Assembly (NCBI RefSeq): GCF_041438865.1
Contig: NZ_CP109450.1
Location: forward strand, 2,893,001-2,957,000
Direction of reading: 5' to 3'
DNA: 64,000 nt
Source: Streptomyces sp. NBC_01471
GTDB taxonomy: Bacteria > Actinomycetota > Actinomycetes > Streptomycetales > Streptomycetaceae
Numbering within the stretch: the first letter of the stretch is position 1; each line of letters begins with the position of its first letter. Position numbers and translations under genes: made by a program. Of the stretch, positions 34,125 to 43,362 are shown piece after piece. The notes under the pieces are model-generated. The model did not search any database. It was not told where the DNA came from and worked only from the letters and a program-made list of their open reading frames with translations.

Positions 34125-34267
34125 GGTGTGGTCCTGCCTCTCCGATTGCCGCGTGGCGCATGCCGGTGTGGCGGACGCAGCTACGATTTTGCGTCCTGCG
34201 CCGGGACGCCCCGCAGACGGGGTCCCTCTCCGGGACACTCGGGCCTCGCGCGCCGGGTCCGTACGCG

Positions 34268-35263
34268 TCAGGTCTGCCGGGCGCAGGACGCGAGGCGGTC
34301 GGCGAGCGCGGTGACGAGGTCGCGCAGTTCGTCGGGGCGCTCGATGACGAACGGCCGGTCGAGCGAGGCGAGTACCGCCGGCAACCAGTCGAGCCGCTCC
34401 ACCCGTAGCTCCACGCGCCGCCAGCACTCCGTCGACTCCGTCGGCTCCGTCCCCTCCATCTCCGCAAGCTCCGCCACTCTCGCGACGGTGGCCGGAAGGC
34501 GGGCGCGGATCTGGGCGACCGTCGCGTGGATCCGCAGGACCACCTCGTACCGGTACTCGGCCGTGGCGAACCCGGACAGCACGCGCTGTGCCGGATCAGG
34601 TCCGGCGGGCTCCTCGAACGAACCGGGCAGGGTCCGCGCGGCCGCGATGCGATCCAGCCGGAAGGTCCGGTCCTCGCCGATCCCGGGGTCCGAGCCCGTG
34701 ACGTACCACCGGCCCGAGTGGGCGACGATCCCGTACGGGTGCAGCGGGCGGTCACTGCGCCGGCCGTCGCGGTCGGTGTACCTGATCGAGACCGGACGCC
34801 GGTGGTGCACCGCATCGGCGACGGTGAGCAGGACGTCGGCGTCCGGGGTGGCGAACTCGCCGGGCGGCGCCGTGAACGCGAGGGATTCCAGGACCGTGTC
34901 GAGCCTGCGGGCCAGGTGCGCGGGGAGGACCCTGCGGATCTTGGCCGTTGCCGTCTCGCTCGCCGTGTCCGCCGCCGTCATGAGCCCCGCCCGGCGGCCG
35001 GCGACCAGGCCGAGCAGCACGGCGAGCGCCTCGTCGTCGCTGAGCATGAGCGGAGGAAGCCGGTATCCGGAGGCGAGCCGGTACCCGCCGTAGCGGCCCC
35101 GCACCGCCTCCACCGGCAGATCGAGGTCGATCAGCTGGTCCACGTACCGCCGCACGGTCCGCCCGTCGACGCCGAGCCGGTCGGCGAGTTCGGCCACGGT
35201 CCGGAGGCCGCCGGACTGCAGCAGCTCCAGGAGAGTCAGCACCCGTGCGGTAGGTCGGGACAT
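34268..35263 (-). CDS. YafY/WYL-type transcriptional regulator
   Basis: This encodes 331 residues. An N-terminal HTH_11 domain (RVLTLLELLQSGGLRTVAELADRLGVDGRTVRRYVDQL in short form: TVAELADRLGV, RTVRRYVD) is followed by a winged segment RGRYGGYRLASGYRLPPL. The WYL domain spans about 140-230, with HRRPVSIRYTDRDGRRSDRPLHPYGI and GRWYVTGSD. WYL domains sense ligands or nucleic acids. It is divergent from the VOC gene at 35359 across about 95 bases, so that gene is its most likely target. PafB and PafC are also WYL proteins, but this one has the YafY single-gene layout. Confidence 0.92.
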   Translation of the reverse strand: MSRPTARVLTLLELLQSGGLRTVAELADRLGVDGRTVRRYVDQLIDLDLPVEAVRGRYGGYRLASGYRLPPLMLSDDEALAVLLGLVAGRRAGLMTAADTASETATAKIRRVLPAHLARRLDTVLESLAFTAPPGEFATPDADVLLTVADAVHHRRPVSIRYTDRDGRRSDRPLHPYGIVAHSGRWYVTGSDPGIGEDRTFRLDRIAAARTLPGSFEEPAGPDPAQRVLSGFATAEYRYEVVLRIHATVAQIRARLPATVARVAELAEMEGTEPTESTECWRRVELRVERLDWLPAVLASLDRPFVIERPDELRDLVTALADRLASCARQT

Positions 35264-35358
35264 GCCCAGAGCCTAACGCTCATACCGGGCCGATTCTGTC
35301 CTCTATTAGTCCTAGCCTGCGAAGTGAGCACCACGGCTCGTCAACCAGGGAGAACACC

Positions 35359-35757
35359 ATGGACTTCGTCTCGATCCGCATCATCACCGGCGACGTCGCG
35401 CGCCTCGTCGGGTTCTACGAGAAGGCCACCGGGGTACAGGCGGTGTGGTCCACCGAGGACTTCGCCGAGCTCCGTACCCCGCACGCCACCCTCGCGATCG
35501 CGAGCACCCGCACCGTTCCGCTGTTCGCCCCGGGTTCGGCCCGCCCGGCGGACAACCACAGCGTGATCATCGAGTTCCTCGTCGATGACGTGGACCGTGT
35601 GCACGGCAACCTGACCGACCTGGTCACCGACTTCGTCCAGGGGCCCACCACGATGCCCTGGGGCAACCGGTCGCTGCTCTTCCGCGACCCCGACGGCACC
35701 CTCGTCAACTTCTTCACCCCGGTCACCCCGGACGCCGTCGAGAAGTTCGCCCGCTGA
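35359..35757 (+). CDS. VOC/glyoxalase-fold protein
   Basis: This encodes 132 residues, from ATG 35359 with GGGAG 8 bases upstream. It has the vicinal-oxygen-chelate pattern of two beta-alpha-beta-beta-beta units: DFVSIRIITGDVARLVGFYEKATG at the start and SVIIEFLVDDVDRVHGNL in the middle, ending with WGNRSLLFRDPDGTLVNFF. Glu and His/Asp residues at strand ends could bind a metal. Members include glyoxalases, dioxygenases and antibiotic-binding resistance proteins; the substrate is not evident. It is paired with a divergent WYL regulator. Confidence 0.9.
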   Translation: MDFVSIRIITGDVARLVGFYEKATGVQAVWSTEDFAELRTPHATLAIASTRTVPLFAPGSARPADNHSVIIEFLVDDVDRVHGNLTDLVTDFVQGPTTMPWGNRSLLFRDPDGTLVNFFTPVTPDAVEKFAR

Positions 35758-35787
35758 CACCGCACCCAACCTCCGTGGACAGAACAC

Positions 35788-37113
35788 CTAGTCCGTCACG
35801 TCGATCTCGCACGCCGCCGTCTCCACCCCGGCGGCCGTCACCACGCGTACCTCCACCCGGCCCGGCTCGACCTCCACCGGTACGGGCACGGTCAGCACCG
35901 TGTCCGACGGGTTGGCGAAACCGCCCGGCACCGGGACCAGCGGCACATGGACGTGCACCGCGCCGATCCGGACCACCATCCGGGCCAGCCGGTCCGGGGT
36001 CCGTGCCCCCGGCGGCACGAAGCCCGCGCCGCGGATCTCGATGTCGTCGCCGGTCCGGATCGGGGCGTCCAGGTCGCCGGCCTCCCGTGACCGGACCACC
36101 GAGAGCACCACGGGCCTGCCGCCCTCCGCGTACTTGCCCGCGAAGTACGTCGCGGCCGAGACCACGACCAGGAGCGCCAGCCCCCACGGGAGGTCGGGCA
36201 GCTGATCGGGGCGGCGGGCCAGGCGTACGCCGGCGAACAGCACCGCGGCAGAGCTGACCAGGACGTACTGCACGTCCGCGAAGCTGCCGCGCCCCGAGTC
36301 GTCGGTGAGGAGATCGGCTGCGCGCGGGCGGTCGGCGCGCACCTTCTGGAGCTTCTGGGCCAGCACCCGCAGCGCGACCACGCGCCGCACCACCACCGCC
36401 ACGGCACAGACCAGCGCGAGCACGGTCACCATGCCCGCGCCCCGTGCCAGGTCGAGTCCGGCGATCAGCGCATCACGCCTGCCGTGGCCGGACGCCCCGG
36501 CGAGCTGGAGCGAGAGCACCAGGACGGAGAAGACGACGAGCAGGACCCACGCCCCGGCGACCGCACGGGAGGTGGAGAGCCGGTTGTCCTCGCCGATCAC
36601 GGGGGCCAGGAGTCCACCGCGCGCCCGGTGTGTACGGGCCGCGCCGGTCAGCAGTGCGGCGGTGAGCACCGCGGCGATCAGCCCGGCGGTACGCGCCGTG
36701 CTCCAGCCCGCACCGATCGCGGTCAGCGCCTCGGCGAGCACGAGAGCCACCGCACTCCCCCACACCACCAGCAGCGTGCGCACCCACACCTGCTGGAACC
36801 AGGCTTCACCGGCCTCACGGCCGCGTTCGGCCACCGCGCGTGCCGACTCCGTCAGTTCGTCCGAGACCCACTGCCGCGAAGCTCCGGCCGAGTGGGCCAC
36901 TCCGGCGGGCAGTCCCTCACCGGCCGCCAGCCCGTCCCGCCGGGCGAGGAACGCGGCAACGGCGCGCCGGTGCCCCTCGCGCGCGCCGTGCGGACAGTCC
37001 GGGCAGGCGCACCCGCCACCGTGCGCTCCGGCGTGCGGACCGTCGCCCTGTCTTGCTTCCTGTACCGCCACGCAGAACGCCGCCCTTTTCCCGCCCCGTG
37101 AACTTCCCTGCAC
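35788..37113 (-). CDS. Multi-pass membrane protein of unknown function
   Basis: This encodes 441 residues, from GTG 37113, eight bases after AAGGAAG. A Cys/His-rich stretch near residue 35 (GGGCACPDCPH) resembles a small metal-binding knuckle. Hydrophobic segments lie at about 110-130, 140-160, 185-205, 225-245 and 285-330. The C-terminal 110 residues are soluble and beta-rich (DDIEIRGAGFVPPGARTP, VEVEPGRVEVRVVTAAGVETA), recalling IPT/TIG-like or immunoglobulin-like folds. A near-perfect 15-base direct repeat (GCAAGGAAGTTCACG / GCAGGGAAGTTCACG) spans its start codon. No family is certain. Confidence 0.75.
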   Translation of the reverse strand: MQGSSRGGKRAAFCVAVQEARQGDGPHAGAHGGGCACPDCPHGAREGHRRAVAAFLARRDGLAAGEGLPAGVAHSAGASRQWVSDELTESARAVAERGREAGEAWFQQVWVRTLLVVWGSAVALVLAEALTAIGAGWSTARTAGLIAAVLTAALLTGAARTHRARGGLLAPVIGEDNRLSTSRAVAGAWVLLVVFSVLVLSLQLAGASGHGRRDALIAGLDLARGAGMVTVLALVCAVAVVVRRVVALRVLAQKLQKVRADRPRAADLLTDDSGRGSFADVQYVLVSSAAVLFAGVRLARRPDQLPDLPWGLALLVVVSAATYFAGKYAEGGRPVVLSVVRSREAGDLDAPIRTGDDIEIRGAGFVPPGARTPDRLARMVVRIGAVHVHVPLVPVPGGFANPSDTVLTVPVPVEVEPGRVEVRVVTAAGVETAACEIDVTD

Positions 37114-37252
37114 ACACGTGAACTTCCTTGCAGTTCAAGGGGATTGTGCCGCACCCGCGGAGCCGTACCGGCAGCAGGTCAGGTCAGACAGGGTGATTGA
37201 CAGCGCGTCAAGTTGACGGCTACCCGCGGGGACGCGCTCGTACGGGTGCCGT

Positions 37253-38104
37253 TCACGCCCCTGCGTCGGGCCCGGTTCCGCTGATCTGCCGCCACAGCGG
37301 CTGGTAGTTGATCCAGGCCACCAGGTCGCTGCCCAGCTGCTCACGGGTGGCGACCGCGTTCCTGTGGTCGATCGGTACGGGCTTCCCCGCGGCCCGGGCG
37401 GTGAGCTGGACCTGACAGGAGCGTTCCATGGTGAGGAACCACCAGGCCGCCGCGTCGACCGAGTCGCCCACGGTCAGCAGCCCGTGGTTGCGGAGGATGA
37501 GCGCCTTGCGGTCGCCGAGTGCTGCGGCGATCCTGCGGCCCTCCTCCTCGTCCACGACGACGCCCGTATACGTGTCGTAGAGCCCGTGATCCTCGTAGAA
37601 GGCACAGGCCTCCTGGGTGATGGGGTCCAGCAGCTCGCCCAGCGCGGACAGCGCCCGCCCGTGCAGCGAGTGGGCGTGTGCGACCGCGACGACGGCGGGC
37701 CTGGCCCGGTGCACCTGGGCGTGTACGGCGAAGGCGGCCTGGTTGACGTGGTGGCGGCCATCGACGACCTGCCCGTCGCCGTTGACCAGGATCAGATCGC
37801 GCGCCCCCAGCCCCGCCAGTGGCGCCCCGAAGGGGTTCACCCAGAAGCAGTCGGGATACCCCGGGTCGCGGGCGGTGATGTGGCCCGAGACGCCGTCCTC
37901 GTATCCGTACCGCGCGAAGAGCCGCAGCGCCCCCGCGAGCCTCTCCTTGCGGTACTGCCGTTCCTCCGCCGGCGTGTCGTGGACCGGCGGCATCGCGAAC
38001 CGGAGCTGATCGACCGGTACGGGCTCGGGCGCGGAGGCGGCCGGGACGTTGCCGGGCGCGGGGGCGGAGGCAGGGGCCGGTATCGGGGCTGGCATCTCAG
38101 TCAT
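37253..38104 (-). CDS. Class II aldolase/adducin family protein
   Basis: This encodes 283 residues. After a Pro/Ala tail of about 30 residues comes the class II aldolase core: LFARYGYEDGVSGHITARDP, FWVNPFGAPLAGL, then the zinc-binding AHAHSLHGRALS and LRNHGLLTVGDSV. The three His residues needed for metal binding are present. Members cleave or epimerise sugar phosphates or decarboxylate; many actinomycete copies of this subtype have no assigned substrate. It is monocistronic, ATG 38104. Downstream to 37114 is a short gene-free gap. Confidence 0.88.
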   Translation of the reverse strand: MTEMPAPIPAPASAPAPGNVPAASAPEPVPVDQLRFAMPPVHDTPAEERQYRKERLAGALRLFARYGYEDGVSGHITARDPGYPDCFWVNPFGAPLAGLGARDLILVNGDGQVVDGRHHVNQAAFAVHAQVHRARPAVVAVAHAHSLHGRALSALGELLDPITQEACAFYEDHGLYDTYTGVVVDEEEGRRIAAALGDRKALILRNHGLLTVGDSVDAAAWWFLTMERSCQVQLTARAAGKPVPIDHRNAVATREQLGSDLVAWINYQPLWRQISGTGPDAGA

Positions 38105-38241
38105 GGCCGGAAGCTACCGCGCGTTACCGCAGGTGAACAGAGTCGTGCACCGCCCAGTCGCGCATGGCCGCTCGTACGACGTCGGCCGTACACCGCCCCG
38201 TCGCGCACCGCCGGTCTCGCACCGTCCATGGAACGACAGCA

Positions 38242-38279
38242 GAGCGCCGCCGCATCGGACGTCCGGTGCGGCGGCGCTC
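38242..38279 (-). terminator. Terminator of guaA
   Basis: GAGCGCCGCCGCA (38242-38254) pairs perfectly with 38267-38279. The 12-base loop contains a further CGGAC/GTCCG pairing, so the whole structure is very stable. It lies 13 bases after the guaA stop. Confidence 0.8.
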
Positions 38280-38291
38280 GTCAACTGCGGG

Positions 38292-39866
38292 TCACTCCCA
38301 CTCGATGGTGCCCGGGGGCTTGCTCGTCACATCGAGCACCACGCGGTTCACATCGGCGACCTCGTTGGTGATGCGCGTCGAGATCTTCCCCAGCACCTCG
38401 TACGGCAGGCGCGTCCAGTCCGCCGTCATGGCGTCCTCGGACGAGACGGGCCGCAGCACGATCGGGTGGCCGTAGGTGCGGCCGTCGCCCTGCACGCCGA
38501 CCGACCGGACGTCCGCGAGCAGCACCACCGGGCACTGCCAGATCTCGCGGTCCAGACCGGCCGCCGTGAGCTCCTCACGCGCGATGGCGTCGGCCTCGCG
38601 CAGCAGGTCGAGCCGCTCCTTGGTGACCTCGCCGACGATACGGATACCGAGGCCGGGGCCGGGGAACGGCTGGCGCTGGACGATCTCCTCCGGCAGGCCG
38701 AGCTCCTGGCCGACCATCCGGACCTCGTCCTTGAAGAGCTGCCGCAACGGCTCGACCAGCTCGAACTCGATGTCGTCGGGGAGCCCGCCCACGTTGTGGT
38801 GGGACTTGATGTTGGCGGTGCCGGTGCCGCCGCCGGACTCGACGACGTCCGGGTACAGCGTGCCCTGCACCAGGAACGCGACGTCCTCGCCCGCGTCGGC
38901 GATGATCTCGACCTGCGCCTGCTCGAAGACCCGGATGAACTCCCGCCCGATGATCTTCCGCTTCTCCTCGGGGTCGGAGACACCCTTGAGCGCGGTCAGG
39001 AAGCGCTCCTCGGCGTCGACCACCTTGAGCTGGACACCCGTGGCGGCCACGAAGTCCTTCTCGACCTGCTCCGTCTCACCCTTGCGCATCAGACCGTGGT
39101 CGACGTACACGCAGGTCAGCTGGGAGCCGATGGCCTTCTGCACCAGGGCGGCCGCGACGGCGGAGTCGACGCCGCCGGAGAGCCCGCAGATGGCGCGCTT
39201 GGTGCCGACCTGCTCGCGGATCAGGGCGACCTGCTCCTCCACGACGTTCGTCGTGGTCCACGACGGGTCGATGCCCGCGCCCCGGTAGAGGAAGTGCTCA
39301 AGCACCTGCTGGCCGTAGGTGGAGTGCAGCACCTCGGGGTGGTACTGGACGCCGTACAGCTTCTTCTCGTCGTTCTCGAAGGCCGCCACCGGTACGACGC
39401 CGGTGGACGCCGTGACCGTGAACCCCTCGGGGGCGGCCGAGCAGGCGTCGCCGTGCGACATCCACACCGGCTGCTCGGCCGGGGTGCCCTCGAAGAGGGT
39501 GGAGGCGGACTTGGAGACGGAGAGGGCGGTCCGGCCGTACTCCCGGGCGCCGTTGTCGTCGACCGTGCCGCCGAGAGTGGTCGCCATGAGCTGGAATCCG
39601 TAGCACATACCGAAGACAGGAACCCCGGCCTCGAACAGCGCCCGGTCGACGGTGGGCGCGCCCGGCGCGTACACGGAGGACGGACCACCGGAGAGGATGA
39701 TCGCCCTCGGGTTCTTCGCCAGCATCTCGGCCACCGGCATGGTCGACGGCACGATCTCGCTGTAGACCCGCGCCTCACGGACGCGACGGGCGATGAGCTG
39801 GGCGTACTGCGCGCCGAAGTCGACTACGAGGACGACCTCGGGGGCGGCGGGGGGTGCTGCTGGCAC
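38292..39866 (-). CDS. guaA: GMP synthase (glutamine-hydrolysing)
   Basis: This encodes 524 residues, from GTG 39866, with GGAAGG 7 bases before it; upstream in-frame sequence is Pro-rich and not conserved-looking. The class I glutamine amidotransferase domain has the nucleophile Cys in GMCYGFQLM and begins [19 protein letters not shown]. The ATP pyrophosphatase P-loop is [15 protein letters not shown], and the C-terminal dimerisation domain ends with [13 protein letters not shown]. It converts XMP to GMP using glutamine and ATP. It is divergent from the chorismate mutase leader; guaB and guaB3 of the same pathway lie 20 kb away. Confidence 0.97.
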   Translation of the reverse strand: MPAAPPAAPEVVLVVDFGAQYAQLIARRVREARVYSEIVPSTMPVAEMLAKNPRAIILSGGPSSVYAPGAPTVDRALFEAGVPVFGMCYGFQLMATTLGGTVDDNGAREYGRTALSVSKSASTLFEGTPAEQPVWMSHGDACSAAPEGFTVTASTGVVPVAAFENDEKKLYGVQYHPEVLHSTYGQQVLEHFLYRGAGIDPSWTTTNVVEEQVALIREQVGTKRAICGLSGGVDSAVAAALVQKAIGSQLTCVYVDHGLMRKGETEQVEKDFVAATGVQLKVVDAEERFLTALKGVSDPEEKRKIIGREFIRVFEQAQVEIIADAGEDVAFLVQGTLYPDVVESGGGTGTANIKSHHNVGGLPDDIEFELVEPLRQLFKDEVRMVGQELGLPEEIVQRQPFPGPGLGIRIVGEVTKERLDLLREADAIAREELTAAGLDREIWQCPVVLLADVRSVGVQGDGRTYGHPIVLRPVSSEDAMTADWTRLPYEVLGKISTRITNEVADVNRVVLDVTSKPPGTIEWE

Positions 39867-39986
39867 GGGGCGGCCTTCCGGCGGGAAAGGAGGGGGTCTG
39901 GTACTGGGTCTTGTACTGGGGTCCGGTACGGGGGTCTGGCACTGGGGGGCTTGTATGTCGATTCTAACGGGGCCGGGGGAACCGGT

Positions 39987-40016
39987 TTGTCTCTCCCTCC
40001 GAAGGCCGTCCATACT
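39987..40016 (+). promoter_or_regulatory. Promoter of the chorismate mutase leader
   Basis: TTGTCT (39987-39992), 18 bases, CATACT (40011-40016). It would start RNA at about the ATG 40023, making the leader peptide leaderless. Confidence 0.6.
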
Positions 40017-40022
40017 GGCCTC

Positions 40023-40094
40023 ATGCATCAGCAGCTGACCTTCGTCTTTACCTATGGCACCGGCCCGTCCGGCTGCCATGGTCGTGCTGCTTGA
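40023..40094 (+). CDS. 23-residue leader peptide (Phe/Tyr) for chorismate mutase
   Basis: An ATG placed 6 bases after the -10 opens a 23-codon frame, stop TGA 40092-40094. It begins [14 protein letters not shown], with Phe-Val-Phe-Thr-Tyr at codons 7-11. Chorismate mutase commits chorismate to Phe and Tyr, so these codons are the expected sensors for attenuation. Bases 40062-40072, just after them, can pair (10 of 11) with 40126-40136, the left arm and loop of the hairpin that follows. I know of no prior description. Confidence 0.6.
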   Translation: MHQQLTFVFTYGTGPSGCHGRAA

Positions 40095-40117
40095 TCACCC
40101 GCTGACAAGCACTTCCC

Positions 40118-40152
40118 CAGGCGCCCCGGACCGGCCAGGTCCGGGGCGCCTG
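40118..40152 (+). terminator. Attenuator hairpin before chorismate mutase
   Basis: A perfect 15-bp stem, CAGGCGCCCCGGACC (40118-40132) with 40138-40152, has a 5-base loop. It lies between the leader peptide stop and the gene and can be broken by the competing pairing 40062-40072 with 40126-40136. There is no T-run, in line with other Streptomyces terminators. Confidence 0.65.
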
Positions 40153-40207
40153 TGCATTCCGGACCGTGCCGCTCCGGGGCCCGTATCCCTTCAGGAGGCC
40201 CGGACAC

Positions 40208-40522
40208 ATGAGCACCGACACGCACCACACGGACCTGCACGGCATGGAACTGCACGGCACCGGCGCGCACAGCAGTGAGGCGGCTGGCGTGATCACGGGC
40301 GCGCGCGACCGCATCGACAGCCTCGACGACCGGATCATCGGCCTGATCCAGGAGCGGATGGCGGTGTCCGCCGTCATCCAGGACGCCCGGATGACATCCG
40401 GCGGGCGCCGGGTGAACCTCTCCCGTGAGATGGAGGTCCTGGGCCACTACAGCCAGGCGCTCGGCAAGCCGGGCACGGGACTCGCGATGACCGTCCTTGA
40501 ACTGTGCCGGGGGCGGATCTGA
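40208..40522 (+). CDS. Chorismate mutase (AroQ type)
   Basis: This encodes 104 residues, from ATG 40208, ten bases after AGGAGG. After a His/Thr-rich tail of about 25 residues comes the AroQ helix ITGARDRIDSLDDRIIGLIQERM, with the active-site Arg (ARDRID), then AVIQDARMTSGGRRVNLSREMEVL and a last helix ending in LCRGRI. It rearranges chorismate to prephenate. The short size suits a secondary, monofunctional enzyme in the cytoplasm. Expression is probably set by the upstream leader peptide and hairpin. Confidence 0.9.
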   Translation: MSTDTHHTDLHGMELHGTGAHSSEAAGVITGARDRIDSLDDRIIGLIQERMAVSAVIQDARMTSGGRRVNLSREMEVLGHYSQALGKPGTGLAMTVLELCRGRI

Positions 40523-40590
40523 GGCCGCCCGGTGGATTTGAGGTCGTCCGACGGATCTGAGGCCGCCGACGGGCCTGAGGCCACCGGGGC
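40514..40590. repeat. Imperfect tandem repeats at the end of chorismate mutase
   Basis: Four imperfect units of about 19 bases built on GGATCTGAGGCCGCC start inside the last codons of the gene and run past the stop. Confidence 0.65.
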
Positions 40591-40850
40591 CCCGTGCCCG
40601 CCGGGGACAGCCCGTATCTGAGTTCGGGCCCGCTCTCACCCGTACGGCGCGTGACCGGGCCCGGCAGCCCTTCGTTGGTCCAAGCGTCCGTGTCAGCCAG
40701 GGGCGGCCTGTTGGAAAAGAGAAAACCACGCGTGGCTTCGCTGAGGCGTGTGACGTACTGCAGGTGCGTCGTGGGACCACATCTCAGCGTGTGTGACCGG
40801 GCGGCAGGGGACAGCGGCCCGGTCATCCAAGGCCGTCGGTTCCGGGGACG

Positions 40851-40890
40851 CCCGGAGCCGACAGCCCGGAGCCGACAGCCCGGAGCCGAC
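40851..40890. repeat. 14-bp tandem repeat
   Basis: CCCGGAGCCGACAG occurs twice, and a third copy is partial (40851-40864, 40865-40878, 40879-40890). The surrounding stretch 40591-41127 holds no gene I can support; a CCACGCGTGG palindrome occurs near 40727. Confidence 0.75.
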
Positions 40891-41127
40891 GCCCCTGAAG
40901 CGACGATCCTGAGCCGACACCCCCGAACCACCAGTCCCGTCCCATCCCGGCCAGGCCCGCACGTCCCACGCCCGCATCCCGCACTTCCCCCTCCCACTCC
41001 GCTCCGCTCCGCTTCCTCCTCCACCGCACACCCTTCGCGAGCCGGGCGGCCACCCGGCTCCGACCCCTCCGCGGCGCACACCCCCCGGCGCCGCCGCCCG
41101 GCACCGGTGCTGCCCTGACGCCGGTGC

Positions 41128-41175
41128 CGAAGACCAGGGGCCCGTGGAATCACCTCCACGGGCCCCTGGTCTTCG
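41128..41175 (-). terminator. Strong terminator downstream of the GMC oxidoreductase operon
   Basis: A perfect 21-bp stem (41128-41148 with 41155-41175) has a 6-base loop. It lies 300 bases past the GMC stop; no gene lies between. It may also stop transcription from the chorismate mutase side. Confidence 0.8.
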
Positions 41176-41401
41176 TGCTGCACTGCGTGACGCAGCTCAC
41201 AGGAGGAATCCGCGAGACCGGAAGCAACCATTCAGCGCGTCGGCCGGTCATCCATGCGTACCCACCAGTGGCCCCACCCGTGTGCACCAGCACCGCAGCA
41301 GGGCCGGTCGGCACGGACTCGGGAGGGCTGCACTCGGAGGGGGGTGCAGCCCTCCCGCCGCGTATGCCGGCCACCCACGAGGGCCACGTCCGGGGGCCGT
41401 T

Positions 41402-41466
41402 CATGAGGCCGTGCATGAAGGCCGTGCGTCAAGGCCGCCCGTGCGTCAAGGCCATGCATGAGGGCC
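41402..41466. repeat. Imperfect direct repeats after the GMC oxidoreductase gene
   Basis: About five units of 12-17 bases of the form CATGAAGGCCGTG or CGTCAAGGCCGTG follow one another. They sit just beyond the GMC stop and lack coding features. Confidence 0.6.
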
Positions 41467-41476
41467 ACTGGCGGGA

Positions 41477-43342
41477 CTATGCCCGCGGCTGCTCCGCCGT
41501 CTTCGGCTGCTCCGGGCCCGCCGTCCGCTTCGGCGGGACCGCGGGTATCCCCAGGAACGGCAGCCTGAGTGCGCCGAACGCCGCCGCCGGTACGGCCGGC
41601 GACCTCGGCTCGACGGCGGCGAGACGCTCGTACGGCTGTCCCTGCTCGGGGCGCGGGTCCGCGTCGCCCTTGTTGGGCCAGTACGACATGGCGCGCTCCG
41701 CCTGCGCGGTGATGGTCAGCGAGGGGTTGACGCCGAGGTTCGCCGACACCGCCGAGCCGTCGACCACCGAGATGCCCGGATGCCCGTACAGCCGGTGGTA
41801 CGGGTCGATCACGCCCTCACCGGCGGACGCCCCGATCGGGCAGCCGCCCAGGAAGTGGGCGGTCAGGGGGGTCCCCATCAGCTCACCGATGTTCGAGCCG
41901 GCGAACCCGTTGATCTCCTCGGCGATGAGCGTCGCGGCCCGGGTCCCCTCGGCGATCTGCTTCGGGTTGGGCGCGCCGTGGCCCTGCCTGGCCGTGAGCA
42001 GACCCCGGCCGATCCCGCCCGGTTTGCGGTACGTGGTGAGGGAGTTGTCCAGCGACTGCATCACCAGACCGATGATGGTCCGCTCGGACCAGCGCCGGTT
42101 GGAGAGCGAACGGGCTGTCAGCCAGGGGTGCTTGGCGACGTTGCCGAGCCAGCCGAGCACCCGCCGGGAACCGAAGGGCACCTGGATGATGGACATCGCG
42201 CCCATCGCGTTGGACCCCTTGCCGTACCGCACCGGCTCGATGTGGGTATCCGCGTCCGGGTGGATGGACGAGGTGATCGCGACACCCTGGGTGAAGTCGG
42301 CCTTCGGTGTGCCGTGCTTCCTGCGGTAGCGGCGGTCCGTGGTCTGCGAGCCCACCAGCGCCTCGGAGTTGGTACGCGTCAGCTCCCCGAGCTTCGGCGA
42401 GATGCGCGGCAGCAGCCCCTGGTCCTTCATGGTGTGCAGCAGGGTCTGCGTGCCGTACGTCCCCGCGGCGACCACCACCTGCCGGGCACGCAGCACCCGC
42501 GGCGCCTTCTTGCGGGCGTCGGTCGTGACGGTGGTGACCCGGTAGCCGCCCTCGCCGTGCTCCGCCACCGCGGTCACCGAGGTCAGCGGGTGGATGACCG
42601 CGCCCGCCTTCTCGGCGAGGTACAGGTAGTTCTCGTTGAGGGTGTTCTTCGCGCCGTGGCGGCAGCCCGTCATGCACTCGCCGCACTCGGTGCACGCCTT
42701 GCGGGAGGGGCCCGCCCCGCCGAAGTAGGGGTCGTCGACGGCCTTGCCCGGCTCCGCCCTGGACGTGCCGTCCGAGTCCTCCCCGTCACCGAAGAAGACC
42801 CCGACGGGCGCCATGTGGAAGGAGTCGCCGACGCCCATCGCCTCGGCGGACGCCTTCAGATGGACATCCGAGGGCGTCATCGTCGGATTGATCCGGACAC
42901 CGAGCATGCGCTGGGCCTGGTCGTAGTACGGCGCCAACTCGGCCTGCCAGTCGGTGATGGACGCCCACTGCCGGTCCTGGAAGAACGGCGCCGGAGGGAC
43001 GTACAGCGTGTTGGCGTAGTTCAGGGAGCCCCCGCCGACGCCGGCGCCCGCCAGAACCATCACATTGCCGAGGAGGTGGACGCGCTGGATGCCGTAGAGG
43101 CCGAGCGCCGGGGCCCAGAGGTAGTTCTTGATGTCCCAGGAGTTCTTGGGGAGGGTGCCCGGGGTGAAGCGGCGGCCCGCCTCCAGGACGCCGACCCGGT
43201 ACCCCTTCTCGGTGAGCCGGAGCGCGGTGACCGAGCCGCCGAAGCCCGAGCCGACCACCAGGACGTCGTAGTCGTACGGTGCGCCGGGGTCACCGCCGGC
43301 GGCGGCGGCGCCCTCACCGCGGACAGAGTTCTCCTGTGACAT
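41477..43342 (-). CDS. GMC-family FAD oxidoreductase, cholesterol-oxidase-like
   Basis: This encodes 621 residues, from ATG 43342 with GAGGAGA 4 bases before it. The FAD-binding GSGFGG is near residue 32 (VLVVGSGFGGSVTALRL), with VLEAGRRF after it and AGAGVGGGSLNYANTLYVPP further on. An unusual Cys cluster, CTECGECMTGC near residue 225, followed by RHGAKNT, resembles an iron-sulfur motif and is known in this oxidase subgroup. The C-terminal HFLGGCPIG and GNP-like end (VSANLGVNPSLTITAQAERA) holds the active-site His. There is no signal peptide. It sits 20 bases after gabD2 and is likely co-transcribed. Confidence 0.88.
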   Translation of the reverse strand: MSQENSVRGEGAAAAGGDPGAPYDYDVLVVGSGFGGSVTALRLTEKGYRVGVLEAGRRFTPGTLPKNSWDIKNYLWAPALGLYGIQRVHLLGNVMVLAGAGVGGGSLNYANTLYVPPAPFFQDRQWASITDWQAELAPYYDQAQRMLGVRINPTMTPSDVHLKASAEAMGVGDSFHMAPVGVFFGDGEDSDGTSRAEPGKAVDDPYFGGAGPSRKACTECGECMTGCRHGAKNTLNENYLYLAEKAGAVIHPLTSVTAVAEHGEGGYRVTTVTTDARKKAPRVLRARQVVVAAGTYGTQTLLHTMKDQGLLPRISPKLGELTRTNSEALVGSQTTDRRYRRKHGTPKADFTQGVAITSSIHPDADTHIEPVRYGKGSNAMGAMSIIQVPFGSRRVLGWLGNVAKHPWLTARSLSNRRWSERTIIGLVMQSLDNSLTTYRKPGGIGRGLLTARQGHGAPNPKQIAEGTRAATLIAEEINGFAGSNIGELMGTPLTAHFLGGCPIGASAGEGVIDPYHRLYGHPGISVVDGSAVSANLGVNPSLTITAQAERAMSYWPNKGDADPRPEQGQPYERLAAVEPRSPAVPAAAFGALRLPFLGIPAVPPKRTAGPEQPKTAEQPRA

Positions 43343-43362
43343 TGACTCTCCTCGTCAGAGAA

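Noticed and set aside
40693..41079. A 128-codon minus-strand frame beside chorismate mutase
   Set aside because: No binding site, Gly/Arg/Trp-rich composition; overlaps short tandem repeats.
41128..41175. A 21-bp perfect inverted repeat that could mark an insertion-sequence end
   Set aside because: No transposase, no target duplication; location and loop size fit a terminator.
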